Positions 1 to 9,966 of a stretch of DNA of 64,000 nucleotides are shown piece after piece. The translations under genes and the position numbers were made by a program. The stretch is from an uncultured Thermogutta sp. (lineage in GTDB: Bacteria > Planctomycetota > Planctomycetia > Pirellulales > Thermoguttaceae), in contig CAKZMM010000084.1 in assembly GCA_937128505.1 (NCBI GenBank), positions 124,001 through 188,000 of the forward strand, read 5' to 3'. The notes under the pieces were generated by a model. It had not been told where the DNA came from, did no database searches, and worked only from the letters and a program-made list of their open reading frames with translations. How positions within the stretch are numbered: position 1 is the first letter of the stretch; each line of letters begins with the position of its first letter.

Positions 1-521
1 GAAATAATTTGCTGCCGTGCCTAACTGATGGTGTCTGAAAGGGGCCTTGTGTGAATGATGAATCCAGAAATCTCATAGCGGCAAGGGATGCTTTGACTGC
101 AGAGACATGTGCATACGGTTAATCCCCCTTTGTGCGGGAGAATTTGAGCTGCGGCAAACGCTGGGTGGTTACGCAACATCTCCGGGATTAGCTTCGTTGG
201 GTGAATCCAGCGGTGTGGTGGGTTCGAGCCCCGACGCTAGCAGCCACTCACGTCGGAGCTTCCATACCCCGGCGAGCTTCTCTCCTCGACAAATAAACCG
301 GATCGGTGCGGCGCCAACTAGTGAGAATCTCGAAGCTCTCCTCGCAAAGCTCTCATGACGGCGTGGTCATGTCGCACATGTCCTGCGCAGGCCTCTAACG
401 GCTCCGCTGGGCCATGTTTTTAAACACCGTTTACAGATGTTTTTTCCCACTTTAAAATACTGACTTAACAAGACGCCTTTTTAGGGATTTTCGGGGAGCC
501 TAGTTCAGAGGGGATCTGCTT
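1..521. other. Non-coding stretch at the window edge
   Basis: No convincing gene is seen. A box resembling a tRNA T-loop (GGGTTCGAGCCC near 222-235) lies here, but I could not build a cloverleaf or tmRNA end around it. The last 15 bases hold the ribosome binding site of the next gene (AGAGGGG at 507-513). Confidence 0.6.
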
Positions 522-2078
522 ATGTTTCGGCGCAATTCGACGGCCGGTTGTTGCCTTTCCAAACATGATCTGATCGCGGATGAGGCCACTGCGAATTTGT
601 GTCGTCGCGATTTCCTGGTTGCAGGATCTTCTGCGGTTGCCGGCAGTGTGTTAACCCGATTTGGGAGAACGGAAACTTCCAGTGATTTTGGTCGGCATCG
701 CGCGCCGGAAATCAAGCCACTGCTCGTTCAACCGGTGTTTAACTGCGAGATTTATCCTCGAAAGGAGGCAACCAGTTGGCGGGTCACCGGTGCCATTCAG
801 GACGAAACCCAATTGCAGGCGGAGGAGGAGCACATTCGCCGGGATTTAGCGGCCATGGCCCAAGCTGCCGACTTCCCGTTGAAATTCGCCCCCCTAGTTA
901 CCGTACGCAATGTTGAGGAAGCCACCGCTGCCGCCTCGCGGCCTTGCGACGTGATGCTGATTTATGCCGCAAGACGGAACGTTCCGATCCTAGAGGCGCT
1001 AGTTCGGCCTAGGCCGTGGAATCTGATGTTCGTCCGGCATCGCTCAGGTCCCCTTTACTACATGTACATTGGTGCTCATGTGCACTTCTTGCGGAAGCGT
1101 CGGGATTTCTTCGCAGAACCCGGGATGAGCGTCGAGGATATCGTGGTGGATGATACAGCGGAGCTGCTTTGGCGCTTGCGGGCACTTCTTGCCCTGAAGA
1201 ATACCTTCGGAAAGCGAATTGTGGCCATTGGTGGTCCTGCCGGTTGGGGAGCGGATGGGGCGGAAGCGCCCAAGCGGGCTCAAGAGGTGTGGAAGTTTGA
1301 ATATCACACGGTGACCTACCCTGAGTTAGGCGAAAGGCTAAAGAGGGCCTATGCGGATGAAAAACTCGTGGCTTGGAGTCGGCAAAAAGCTGCCGATTAC
1401 CTCCAGGCACCGGGAGTTTCGCTGGAAACCCCGCGAGAGTTTGTAGATCGCGCCTTTTTATTGACCGAGGTATTTCAGCAGATCATGGATGAGGTCGAAG
1501 CGGACGCGATCACCGTCGGTCAATGCATGAGTGTGATCATGCCGATTACAGAGACGACGGCGTGTCTGCCTTTAGGTCTCCTTAACGACGCCGGTTACTT
1601 GGCTTTTTGCGAGTCGGACTTTGTGGCGATTCCCGCAGGGATTCTGCTGCACTACGTCTCGGGGAAACCAGTGTTTTTCTGCAATCCCTCTCTTCCGCAC
1701 AAAGGGATCGTGACGGTCTCCCATTGCACGGCACCTCGCCGGATGAACGGCCAAACCCTGGAGCCGGTGCGGATCCTCACCCATTATGAATCGGATTATG
1801 GTGCGGCCCCAAAGGTGGAGATGCGACGCGGCGAGCCGGTCACAGTGATTGATGCCGATTTTGCGGGCCGACGTTGGTTGGGTTTTGAGGCCACGATACT
1901 TGACGCACCGTTTTTTGAAATTTGTCGCACGCAATTGGATTTAGAAATCCGCGGAGATTGGCAAAAGCTACTCCAAGAAATACGCGGTTTCCATTGGATG
2001 CTTGCTTACGGAAATCATCTGCAATGCGTGGGATATGCTGTGCGTAAAGCCGGCTTAGAGTTCCTGCCCATCGTGTAA
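522..2078 (+). CDS. Tat-exported sugar isomerase-like protein
   Basis: A 518-residue protein that resembles the L-fucose/L-arabinose isomerase fold in its C-terminal half, notably the closing segment around 'AYGNHLQCVGYAVRKAG', which matches the end of fucose-isomerase-like proteins. The N-terminus has a twin-arginine type signal: residues 28-32 read RRDFL, followed by a small-residue hydrophobic stretch (AGSSAVAGSVL). It may therefore be exported or membrane-anchored, whereas classical sugar isomerases are cytoplasmic. The start is supported by AGAGGGG eight bases upstream. No operon partner is visible, since trpD follows after 276 bases. The exact substrate cannot be read from the sequence, and a non-enzymatic or different carbohydrate role is possible. 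Confidence 0.6.
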   Translation: MFRRNSTAGCCLSKHDLIADEATANLCRRDFLVAGSSAVAGSVLTRFGRTETSSDFGRHRAPEIKPLLVQPVFNCEIYPRKEATSWRVTGAIQDETQLQAEEEHIRRDLAAMAQAADFPLKFAPLVTVRNVEEATAAASRPCDVMLIYAARRNVPILEALVRPRPWNLMFVRHRSGPLYYMYIGAHVHFLRKRRDFFAEPGMSVEDIVVDDTAELLWRLRALLALKNTFGKRIVAIGGPAGWGADGAEAPKRAQEVWKFEYHTVTYPELGERLKRAYADEKLVAWSRQKAADYLQAPGVSLETPREFVDRAFLLTEVFQQIMDEVEADAITVGQCMSVIMPITETTACLPLGLLNDAGYLAFCESDFVAIPAGILLHYVSGKPVFFCNPSLPHKGIVTVSHCTAPRRMNGQTLEPVRILTHYESDYGAAPKVEMRRGEPVTVIDADFAGRRWLGFEATILDAPFFEICRTQLDLEIRGDWQKLLQEIRGFHWMLAYGNHLQCVGYAVRKAGLEFLPIV

Positions 2079-2354
2079 GGGCGAGGTTTTCGGTATTGGT
2101 TCGTCGCTGTCGGGGGTTACCCCGGATCCCACCAGTCCGGTTTGGCAAAGCATTGCCAGCAAAACGACGGCCCTTAAGCAAAAAGCATCATCCCAATTTC
2201 TGCTTTTTGCGTTCTTGTGATTTGAAGTTTTGGGAACAGCCGCTGGCGAAAAGGCACAACACAAAGAGGACTCAACACAAAAAGGTCACATCGCGAATAG
2301 GTCGCGCAGAGAAAGAAGGCAGAAAAAGAAAGACACATTTAGGGCCCGAACGAG

Positions 2355-3380
2355 ATGCCCGATAGCATTGCCGAAGCGGTCAGAATTGCCGAGCTCGGTG
2401 AGGACGTCCCGGAGTCCTTGATGGAGGAAGCGGTGACCTGCCTCATGCAGGGGGGGGCAGAGGAGGAGCTCATCGCCCGGTTGCTGGTAGCCCTCGCCGA
2501 GAAGGGCGAAGCGGTTTGCGAAATCGTAGGTGCGGCCAGGGCACTACGCCGGATGATGCGACCGATTCGCTCTTCTCACCAGGTTGTTTTAGATATTGTG
2601 GGGACAGGGGGCGATCGATCCGGAACCTTCAATATCAGCACGGCGGCAGCGCTAGTGGCGGCGGCAGCCGGTGTCCCAGTGGCCAAACATGGAAACCGAT
2701 CGGTCACTAGCCCGTGCGGCTCAGCCGATGTGCTGCACGAAGTGGGCATGAATATCGAGGCCCCGCCCTTTGTGGTCGAGGCTTGCTTGGAAAAATTCGG
2801 TTTTTGCTTTTGTTTTGCCCCCCTGGCTCATCCTGCGATGAAAGTCGTGGCTCCGGTGCGTAAAAAATTGGGGCGTCCCACCATATTCAACATTTTGGGC
2901 CCCCTGGCTAATCCGGCTTCCGCAACCCATCAACTGCTGGGGGTGGGACGTGCAGAGCTACGGCTGAAACTGGCGGAGGCACTCCGCTGGCTTGGTACCG
3001 AACGAGCGTGGGTTGTATTCGGGGCGGATGGATTGGACGAAATCTCGCTTTCGAGTTTCACCCATGTCACCGAGGCAACGCGTTGGGGTATCCGGCATTT
3101 CGAGCTGGAGCCGGGGGATTTTGGCTTGAGGTCTTTGCCCCGTTACGAGCTTCTCGTGGATAGTCCCGCCCAAAGCGCGAACATGCTCCGCCGAATATTG
3201 CGCGGCGACCCTGGACCAGCCCGGGATGTGGTGCTGGCAAATGCCGCGGCTGCGCTCGTCGTTGCAAGTAAAGCAAGCAACCTTACCGAAGGCGTTGAGC
3301 AGGCAGCCGAGGCAATCGACTCAGGAAGTGCTATGCGGTTGCTCGAGGAGGTGATTTGTTTCACACGCGAGTTGACTTGA
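2355..3380 (+). CDS. trpD: Anthranilate phosphoribosyltransferase
   Basis: Second step of tryptophan synthesis: transfers the phosphoribosyl group of PRPP to anthranilate, in the cytoplasm. The 341-residue length is normal for the family. The N-terminal helical domain covers about residues 1-75. The PRPP-binding glycine-rich loop GTGGDRSGTFN lies near residue 83, and the anthranilate/PRPP motif KHGNRSVTS near residue 111. The later family motif RPTIFNILGPLANP is also present. No other trp gene is in the window, so this is an orphan trpD, as is common in planctomycetes. There is no strong ribosome binding site before the ATG. A terminator-like hairpin lies about 285 bases after the stop. Confidence 0.95.
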   Translation: MPDSIAEAVRIAELGEDVPESLMEEAVTCLMQGGAEEELIARLLVALAEKGEAVCEIVGAARALRRMMRPIRSSHQVVLDIVGTGGDRSGTFNISTAAALVAAAAGVPVAKHGNRSVTSPCGSADVLHEVGMNIEAPPFVVEACLEKFGFCFCFAPLAHPAMKVVAPVRKKLGRPTIFNILGPLANPASATHQLLGVGRAELRLKLAEALRWLGTERAWVVFGADGLDEISLSSFTHVTEATRWGIRHFELEPGDFGLRSLPRYELLVDSPAQSANMLRRILRGDPGPARDVVLANAAAALVVASKASNLTEGVEQAAEAIDSGSAMRLLEEVICFTRELT

Positions 3381-3664
3381 AAAAGATACTCGCCAGTGCG
3401 ACTGCCGAATTCGTGCTCAAATTGACCGCCGATATTAACCGCCGATTCTAATGGAATAGGGCGATATTAATGGAGTAATGTTCCTTATGGGAAAGCCCCG
3501 GAACTCAGATGGCTCCGGTAGCAAGGTCCTATTCCTAAGACGGCAGTGACGCGGCCTCTACCGGGCTACACGAGATACGTAAGCACCCCCTGGCAGCCAA
3601 ATGTTACTCTTGAAACGGCGGTAACGCCTCGACTTTTCTTCGGATCATTTCTCAGAGCTCAAAG

Positions 3665-3715
3665 TGCTTCAAGATCGGTTCCCATCTAAATGGGTTCACC
3701 CTCGAAGCATTTTTT
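3665..3715 (+). terminator. Candidate intrinsic terminator after trpD
   Basis: An outer 6-bp stem (TGCTTC 3665-3670 with GAAGCA 3704-3709) encloses an inner 5-bp stem (CCCAT/ATGGG, loop CTAA). It is followed directly by six T residues at 3710-3715. It lies about 285 bases beyond the trpD stop, so the trpD mRNA may have a long 3' tail. The outer stem is short, hence moderate confidence. Confidence 0.5.
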
Positions 3716-3920
3716 GGCTCCATCTGAATGATTTCACTCATGAAGGATTCTTGGGCGTAAACGCATACCTGCTTGTAAACGCGCAGCAAGTCGAAAGATT
3801 CTGCTAGGTTGACAAACCAAGCTCATTAGAGGCGTCGGGTTAAAAGGAGGAGGGTCTTTTGGCCGGGATACCGTTGCCCACCACACATTTCGAGGTTGCC
3901 CCGGGGTACTCGCTAATCGC

Positions 3921-3960
3921 CTAGAGTCTAGAATATAATCCTAGAATCTAGAATATAGAA
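3921..3960. repeat. 20-bp imperfect tandem duplication
   Basis: Two adjacent 20-bp copies (3921-3940 and 3941-3960) share CTAGARTCTAGAATATA. Each copy carries the palindrome TCTAGA. It sits about 55 bases past the panB stop, in the convergent gap with trpD. Confidence 0.8.
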
Positions 3961-4016
3961 ATCGGCGTCCGCAACTGGGGACTTTCCTCGCCCTATTTTC
4001 CTTCCAGTGAATCATT

Positions 4017-4811
4017 TCACTGAAATGAGTGTTCTTGTCCGGGAAATTTGCCGTGTTGCACCTCTTGGAAGTAAGCCGATACGGCATCGGTGATGATCTG
4101 CTGCAAGTTCGCATAAGCTTTCGCATGTCGGGGTACCCGGCCCAAACCCAGTAAGTCGTGCAACACGAGGATTTGCCCATCGCAATGCGGCCCGGCACCG
4201 ATCCCGATAGTCGGTACCTGCACGCTGGCAGTAATCTCCCGCGCGAGCTCGGCCGGGACGTACTCCAAGAGGATGGCAAAGGCCCCGGCTTGCTCAGCCG
4301 CTTTGGCCTCTTGGATGAGTCTTCCTCGATCGCGCGCTACTCGATACCCCCCCAATTGGTGGATACTTTGTGGTCGAAGCCCGAAATGAGCCATCACGGG
4401 TATTCCGGCCCCGACTAAGGCCTGAGTGACTTCGAGCTGCTCGGGTCCCTGTTCCAACTTCACCGCTTGGCAACGTGTATGTTTCAGGATAAGGCCGGCG
4501 CTCTTGATGGCTTGTTTGGGTCCCAATTGATAGCTGAGGAACGGAAGATCGGCGACCACAAGTGCGCGTTTCACAGCCCGGGCTACCATCTCGGCATGAT
4601 AAATCATTTGCTTCATGGTAACCGGCAATGTGTTAGGATGCCCCTGAACCACCATTCCCAGACTGTCGCCCACCAAAATACCGTGCACACCGGCTGCATC
4701 CAGCAGGGCGGCCGTGGTGTAGTCATAAGCCGTGAGCATCACGATCTTTTGACCGGCCGATTTCAAGGCGACGAATTTCGGCACATTGAGCGGCTCAATT
4801 CGGTGGCTCAT
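4017..4811 (-). CDS. panB: 3-methyl-2-oxobutanoate hydroxymethyltransferase
   Basis: First committed step of pantothenate (coenzyme A) synthesis: adds a hydroxymethyl group from methylene-tetrahydrofolate to 2-oxoisovalerate to give ketopantoate. The family signatures are clear: TAYDYTTAALLDAAG near residues 27-41, the magnesium-binding aspartates in GDSLGM (D49) and VADLPF (D88), and GIGAGPHCDGQILVLHD in the C-terminal half. I chose the internal ATG at 4811 (MSHRIEPLNV, 264 residues), preceded by AAGG about nine bases upstream. An in-frame ATG at 4862 would add 17 residues that do not look like PanB. No other pan gene is nearby. The gene is convergent with trpD. Confidence 0.93.
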   Translation of the reverse strand: MSHRIEPLNVPKFVALKSAGQKIVMLTAYDYTTAALLDAAGVHGILVGDSLGMVVQGHPNTLPVTMKQMIYHAEMVARAVKRALVVADLPFLSYQLGPKQAIKSAGLILKHTRCQAVKLEQGPEQLEVTQALVGAGIPVMAHFGLRPQSIHQLGGYRVARDRGRLIQEAKAAEQAGAFAILLEYVPAELAREITASVQVPTIGIGAGPHCDGQILVLHDLLGLGRVPRHAKAYANLQQIITDAVSAYFQEVQHGKFPGQEHSFQ

Positions 4812-5720
4812 GGCGTGACAACCTTGTTCTAATATTCCCGACGCACCGAGGCGTTGGGGCATTCTAACGGCGTTTAGTCGCGTTCACCCGTACGTCCAAG
4901 TTCCGATCACGGGTCTGCCCGGGGGTATTCAACCCTTCGGCGGCCGAAAGCTGTAAAAACCTCTTCCCGCCGCACGTGCCGCCGATTCACTTAGTGGGCA
5001 AATTATTCATGGCCCCCCTTTTGCCTCTTTTTTGCTGATTTTATTGTGGCGGAAAAACCAAGAATTGGGGAGTGGGCCAGCTTGCGATGCGGAACTGCTG
5101 GGTTGGGTCATTGGGCGAGTAACGGTCACCGAGGTTCATCTGATTGAAAAAACGCACTAAACCTTTAAAAACCGCTTAACCAAGCGCAGGGCAACTTCCA
5201 GCGGCCTCTCGAGCGGATGGCATGGAAATTCCGGCGCGCCAGTACCAGGGAAGGTCTCTCTCACCAAGGAGGGACCACCAATGGCTAAATTTCTCCCCGC
5301 AAGTGCGAGGGAAGCTGAGGACCAATCGTTCTCGTCATACCGTGCCGAAGGCCTCAGAACGTAATCGGCAACGATTGGCAGATTCGTATCCCGGCGGTCA
5401 CGCAAACTGCACGGCTTGGCTGATTGACGAATTTGAGAACCACCTTTAAACTCTTGCCCATCACAAAGCCCAGTTTTTGACCCGGATGACGGTGGTTTAA
5501 GAATAAGCATGAGCTTCGGGGTTTACTCGAGTGTGGGGCAAAATCTTTTGGGGCGAATTTGTAGGTACGACGCCGTAATTTGTTCGGGTGGCGATGATTT
5601 TCGGGTGGCTTTTTGTCGGTGGGTTTTGTCGAAGACTAAACTAGTTTTGTTTAAAGTTCATCCGGCACCGATCTATATGACGGATATTTTGGAACGCGGG
5701 TAAATGGGAGCCGAAAAACT
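4812..5720. other. Long intergenic region before purH
   Basis: About 900 bases between divergent panB and purH. Short open frames exist, but none has family resemblance or a good ribosome binding site. A small palindrome TTCGGCGGCCGAA is at about 4937. I see nothing else I can name. It presumably holds the promoters of both genes. Confidence 0.5.
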
Positions 5721-7289
5721 ATGGAATCACCCCAGATTAAACGGGCGATCGTCAGTGTAAGTGACAAGTCCGGATTAGCCGAATTTGCCGCTCAGCTATC
5801 CGGTTGCAAGGTGGAAATCTATTCGACGGGTGGCACACGCAAATATTTGCAAGAACAAGGAATTGGGGTTTGCGACATTTCGGAATACACGGGATTTCCC
5901 GAGATGATGGATGGCCGTTTAAAAACCCTCCATCCGAAGGTCTTCGGCGGCATTTTGTGTCGACACGACCATCCGAGCGACATGGAGGCGCTCCAGCAGC
6001 ATGGAATCCTCAGTTTCGAGCTGGTGGTTGTAAACCTTTATCCCTTCGAGCAGACGGTTCGCCAGCCGGGGGTCAGTTGGCCGGAGGCAATTGAAAAAAT
6101 TGATATCGGCGGCCCCTCTCTTGTTCGGGCGGCAGCCAAAAACCATGCCTTTGTGACCGTAGCGACTTCGCCCCGTCAATATGCCGAAATCGTTGACCAA
6201 ATCCGCAGGGATGGCCGTACGACCTTGGAGCTGCGTCGCCGACTGGCCGCCGAAGCATTTGCTCACACGGCCTTTTACGATCAGGTGATCTCTTCGTTTT
6301 TCCGCAGCCAACTTGGGCAAAAAGATCTCCCCGAAGAGCTGACCCTGGGTTATCGCCGCAAAGAGGTGCTTCGGTACGGGGAGAATCCCCACCAACAAGC
6401 AGCTCTTTATGGGGAACCTTTGGCGCGGGGTGCAAACGCCGTTTTGGCGGAGCAACTTCACGGAAAAGAGCTTTCATATAACAATCTGCTGGATTTGGAA
6501 AGTGCGCTAGAGATTGTTCGGTACTTTACCGAGCCTGCTGTTTCCGTCATTAAGCACAACAATCCGTGCGGAGCAGCCGTGGCGGCATCGCTGGCCGATG
6601 CGCTGCGAAAGGCATTAGCGGGGGATCCGGTCAGTGCTTTTGGTTCGGTCTTGGGCATGAACCAAATCGTGGATGAACAAACCGCAGAGGTGCTTACGGA
6701 TCCAAGCCTTTTTATCGAGGCAATTATAGCGCCGGATTTCGCCCCCAAAGCTCTCGAAATCTTGACTTCTCGGCCCAAGTGGAAGGCGAATGTCCGGCTG
6801 ATGAAAACCGGGCTTTTGGAGGGCGCAAGAGCTTCTTGGGCTTACCGGTTTTTAGAGGGCGGTTTGCTGGTGCAGGAGCCGGATATTTACCCGGATCCTG
6901 AAGACGAGTGGCGTGTGGTCACGCAGGCTCAGCCCACAGAAAGCCAACTTCAGGAGCTGCGGTTTGCTTGGGCCATCGTCCGGCATGTCAAGTCGAATGC
7001 GATCGTTATCACCAAGGACGGTATGCTATTGGGTGCAGGTGCCGGTCAAATGAGCCGCGTGGATTCGGTCGAAATCGCCATCAAGAAGGCCGGCGACCGG
7101 GTGAAAGGATCGGTCTTAGCCTCCGATGCGTTCTTCCCGTTCCCAGATTCGATCGAGCATGCCGCCAAGGCTGGGGTAGTTGCCATTATTCAGCCGGGGG
7201 GTTCCGTACGGGATCAGGAGGTCATTGAGGCGTGCAATCGCTTTGGGTTGCCGATGGTCTTCACCGGTCGGCGCCATTTCAAGCACTGA
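5721..7289 (+). CDS. purH: Bifunctional AICAR formyltransferase / IMP cyclohydrolase
   Basis: Carries out the last two steps of IMP synthesis: formylation of AICAR with 10-formyl-tetrahydrofolate, then ring closure. The 522-residue length is usual. The N-terminal cyclohydrolase (MGS-like) domain spans about residues 1-150, with SVSDKSG near the start and STGGTRKYLQ. The C-terminal transformylase domain carries IKHNNPCGAA, with the catalytic Lys-His pair near residues 278-279, and ends in VFTGRRHFKH, the typical PurH terminus. Like the other biosynthetic genes here it stands alone, with 292 bases before the next gene and no purine gene nearby. Confidence 0.97.
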   Translation: MESPQIKRAIVSVSDKSGLAEFAAQLSGCKVEIYSTGGTRKYLQEQGIGVCDISEYTGFPEMMDGRLKTLHPKVFGGILCRHDHPSDMEALQQHGILSFELVVVNLYPFEQTVRQPGVSWPEAIEKIDIGGPSLVRAAAKNHAFVTVATSPRQYAEIVDQIRRDGRTTLELRRRLAAEAFAHTAFYDQVISSFFRSQLGQKDLPEELTLGYRRKEVLRYGENPHQQAALYGEPLARGANAVLAEQLHGKELSYNNLLDLESALEIVRYFTEPAVSVIKHNNPCGAAVAASLADALRKALAGDPVSAFGSVLGMNQIVDEQTAEVLTDPSLFIEAIIAPDFAPKALEILTSRPKWKANVRLMKTGLLEGARASWAYRFLEGGLLVQEPDIYPDPEDEWRVVTQAQPTESQLQELRFAWAIVRHVKSNAIVITKDGMLLGAGAGQMSRVDSVEIAIKKAGDRVKGSVLASDAFFPFPDSIEHAAKAGVVAIIQPGGSVRDQEVIEACNRFGLPMVFTGRRHFKH

Positions 7290-7533
7290 TTAAGGGCACT
7301 ATCTCAAACACCGATTAATTCGGGACATGGTGAGCCGCGGTTGAAAAGGATAATTTAAAGGGGCGGGTGTACCCGATCGGTGATAGCGTGGACCGCTCGG
7401 TTTTGATCAAAGGAGTATTGTGGTAGGTCACCCGTGCGGCATAATTCATCGAAAAAACTTTAGCTTTGCCGAAACTTTCGAACGGTATGGGCTATAGTAT
7501 TATTTGAAATGGTTCCAGGGTACGACTTTGGCC

Positions 7534-7567
7534 TGCTGCATCTGATGGTTTGCTGCATCTGATGGTT
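7534..7567 (+). repeat. Perfect 17-bp tandem duplication at the GH51 leader
   Basis: TGCTGCATCTGATGGTT occurs at 7534-7550 and again at 7551-7567 with no mismatch. One base later begins the ribosome binding site AAGGAG (7569-7574) of the gene starting at 7582. The duplication therefore lies in the 5' leader or promoter of that gene. Confidence 0.9.
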
Positions 7568-7581
7568 TAAGGAGTGAAGTA

Positions 7582-9966
7582 ATGGCTTACGCTCGTTTTG
7601 TTTGCAGAACATTGATCGGAATTGGGATCGCTTTCAGCTGCATCGTGATACTATCCGGGCTAGGTGCCGGAAATGGTTGTTTTGGCTCCGCTGATTCATT
7701 CGGGCAGGAGCTTCTCCCCAATTCGTCATTCGAAGCTGCCGCGGACGGAGCTCCCGCCGGCTGGAGGACCCGGATTTGGCGAGGTGAGGCAAAGTTCGAA
7801 TACGCCACGGTGGGTAGGACGGGTAACCGGAGTGTTGCAATCTCCTCGGAAAAGGGGGGAGATGCAAGCTGGTTTGTTGAAGTTCCGGTGGAACCTTTCG
7901 CAACCTACCGGTTGAGCGGCTGGATTAAAACCGAAGGGTTGAAACCGACTACCGGCCGCGGGGTTTTGCTGAATATTCATAACCTTCAGCCGACAGCTAC
8001 CTCGGTCGTAGTGGGCGACTCCGACTGGACTAGAGTCGAGGTAGTGTTTGAGACAAACGATCAAGATTCTCTACATATCAACTGTCTTTTCGGAGGTTGG
8101 GGCTTCGCAGTCGGCAAGGCCTGGTTTGACGATTTGCGTCTGGAACTTTTAAGCAAGAAACCGTTGGAACCTGTGATTCGAGTAGACGCCAACGACCGTG
8201 CCCAGCCAATTTCCCCGTATATCTACGGCCAATTCATCGAGCACCTAGGGCGGTGCATCTACGGGGGGATTTGGGCGGAAATGCTCGAGGATCGGAAGTT
8301 CTTCTATCCGGTGGGTGCGAAAGAGTCGCCTTGGGAGATGCTTTCTCCCGGCGGTGTCCGCATGGCTAAGGAGTCGCCTTTTGTGGGCGAGCATACCCCC
8401 CTGGTGTCCGCTGGTAGCGGATTGCGGCAGAAAGGTCTCGGGGTGCGTACCGGCGTCAAATGCGTCGGTCGAATTTGGCTTCGCTCGAAATCGGAGCCGG
8501 CTAATGTGGAGGTTTCGTTGATCTGGGGCGACGGCGAAACCGAGCGAGGGCTCGTAACCTTGGGACCGATTCCCAACAATTATCAGAAATATTCACTGGA
8601 ATTTCTCCCTGGCAAGACTACTGAAGAAGCAATTCTGGAGATCCGAGTAAATGGCGGCGATTGCTATGTCGGCACCCTTTCCCTTATGCCGGCGGACAAC
8701 ATCGAGGGTCTGCGTGCGGATACTCTGGCCCTGCTCAAAGAGCTGGATGCACCCGTTTACCGTTGGCCCGGGGGGAACTTCGTTAGTGGCTACGATTGGC
8801 GGAAAGCCATTGGCGACCCGGATCACCGCCCCCCGATGAAAAATCCTGCTTGGCAGGGACTCGAACACCACGACTTTGGCATCGATGAATTCATAAAGTT
8901 TTGTCGGATTTTGAACACCGAGCCGCTTGTCGTGGTCAACAGCGGCTTGGGGGATCTGCAAATGGCGTTAGAGGAGCTGGAGTATTGCAACGGCAGTGCA
9001 GAAACGCGTATGGGTTCATTGCGGGCCAAGAATGGTCATCCTGAGCCTTATCGCGTTAAGTACTGGGGCGTCGGCAACGAAATGTACGGTTCTTGGCAGC
9101 TAGGACACATGCCCCTAGAGCAGTACATCAAGAAGCATAATCAATTCGCGGAGGGAATGCGGGCATTGGACCCCTCGATCGAGCTGATCGCCGTGGGGGA
9201 AGTCGGCCGTTGGAGCGAGGGAATGATGCAGTATTGTGCCGATCACATGGACTATATCAGCGAGCACTTCTATGTCGGCGAGCGTCCTGGCCTTCTTAGC
9301 CACGTGATGCAAATGCCGCAGCGCGTTCGGGCCATTGCTGAGGCTCATCGTGAGTATCGCAAGAGGTTTGCCTCACTCCAGGGAAAGGATATCCGTATTG
9401 CTCTCGATGAGTGGAACTACTGGTATGGCCCGCATGTTTACGGGGAACTCGGCACCCAATACTTCCTCAAAGACGCCTTGGGGGTGGCGGCAGCCCTGAA
9501 CGAATTTGCCCGAAATACCGACATGTATTTCATGGGCTGTTATGCCCAGACCGTGAACGTCATTGGCGCGATCAAAACCAGCAAAATTGCCGCCACCATG
9601 GATACGACCGGCGTAGTCCTTACGCTTTACCGAAAGCAGTTTGGCCAGATCCCTGTGCAGACGGAAACTGGCGGACCGATTGACGCGATGGCGGCTTGGG
9701 ATGAGGGGCGAAACGCTCTGACGTTGGCCGTTGTGAATCCCACGCTTCGTCAGCTTGAAGTACCGCTTGAAATTCGCGGCATCAAACTATCGGGATCCGC
9801 CCAAGTGTTCCAAATTTCGGGGGATAACCCTCGAGCTTGCAATCGACCCGGTCAAGAGCCCGAGGTTTCCGTGGTTGAAAAAGCTTTTGACCGCGTAGGA
9901 GATCGATTGGTATTGGAGCCGTGCAGCGTCACGCTACTGGTGATGCCGACGACCCAGGGCGAATAG
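7582..9966 (+). CDS. Secreted alpha-L-arabinofuranosidase, GH51 type, with N-terminal binding domain
   Basis: Predicted to release terminal arabinofuranosyl residues from plant or other polysaccharides, outside the cytoplasm. The 794-residue protein starts with a signal peptide (hydrophobic residues about 10-30). A CBM-like jelly-roll module follows (about residues 40-190, beginning LLPNSSFEAAADGAPAGW). The GH51 catalytic region starts at YIYGQFIEHLGRCIYGG. Family motifs are YRWPGGNFVSGYDW, the acid/base glutamate E500 in GVGNEMYG, and the likely nucleophile E610 in ALDEWNYWYG. A C-terminal beta domain closes the protein. The start is supported by AAGGAG seven bases upstream. No sugar transporter or regulator adjoins it. 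The linkage specificity is inferred from the family only. Confidence 0.9.
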   Translation: MAYARFVCRTLIGIGIAFSCIVILSGLGAGNGCFGSADSFGQELLPNSSFEAAADGAPAGWRTRIWRGEAKFEYATVGRTGNRSVAISSEKGGDASWFVEVPVEPFATYRLSGWIKTEGLKPTTGRGVLLNIHNLQPTATSVVVGDSDWTRVEVVFETNDQDSLHINCLFGGWGFAVGKAWFDDLRLELLSKKPLEPVIRVDANDRAQPISPYIYGQFIEHLGRCIYGGIWAEMLEDRKFFYPVGAKESPWEMLSPGGVRMAKESPFVGEHTPLVSAGSGLRQKGLGVRTGVKCVGRIWLRSKSEPANVEVSLIWGDGETERGLVTLGPIPNNYQKYSLEFLPGKTTEEAILEIRVNGGDCYVGTLSLMPADNIEGLRADTLALLKELDAPVYRWPGGNFVSGYDWRKAIGDPDHRPPMKNPAWQGLEHHDFGIDEFIKFCRILNTEPLVVVNSGLGDLQMALEELEYCNGSAETRMGSLRAKNGHPEPYRVKYWGVGNEMYGSWQLGHMPLEQYIKKHNQFAEGMRALDPSIELIAVGEVGRWSEGMMQYCADHMDYISEHFYVGERPGLLSHVMQMPQRVRAIAEAHREYRKRFASLQGKDIRIALDEWNYWYGPHVYGELGTQYFLKDALGVAAALNEFARNTDMYFMGCYAQTVNVIGAIKTSKIAATMDTTGVVLTLYRKQFGQIPVQTETGGPIDAMAAWDEGRNALTLAVVNPTLRQLEVPLEIRGIKLSGSAQVFQISGDNPRACNRPGQEPEVSVVEKAFDRVGDRLVLEPCSVTLLVMPTTQGE

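Larger units (their letters stand above)
3381..4016. other. Intergenic region between convergent trpD and panB
   Basis: No gene is supported. It holds a terminator-like hairpin with a T-run (3665-3715) and a 20-bp imperfect tandem repeat (3921-3960), listed separately. A perfect 7-bp hairpin (CAGTGAA/TTCACTG, 4005-4022) overlaps the panB stop codon. Confidence 0.6.

Noticed and set aside
205-245. tRNA or tmRNA end suggested by GGGTTCGAGCCC
   Set aside because: The T-stem has only three good pairs plus a G-T, no matching acceptor or anticodon arm was found upstream, and the 3' bases do not fit a tmRNA end.
5157-5510. 117-codon minus-strand open frame in the panB-purH gap
   Set aside because: It has no ribosome binding site, no family resemblance and no codon pattern like neighbouring genes.
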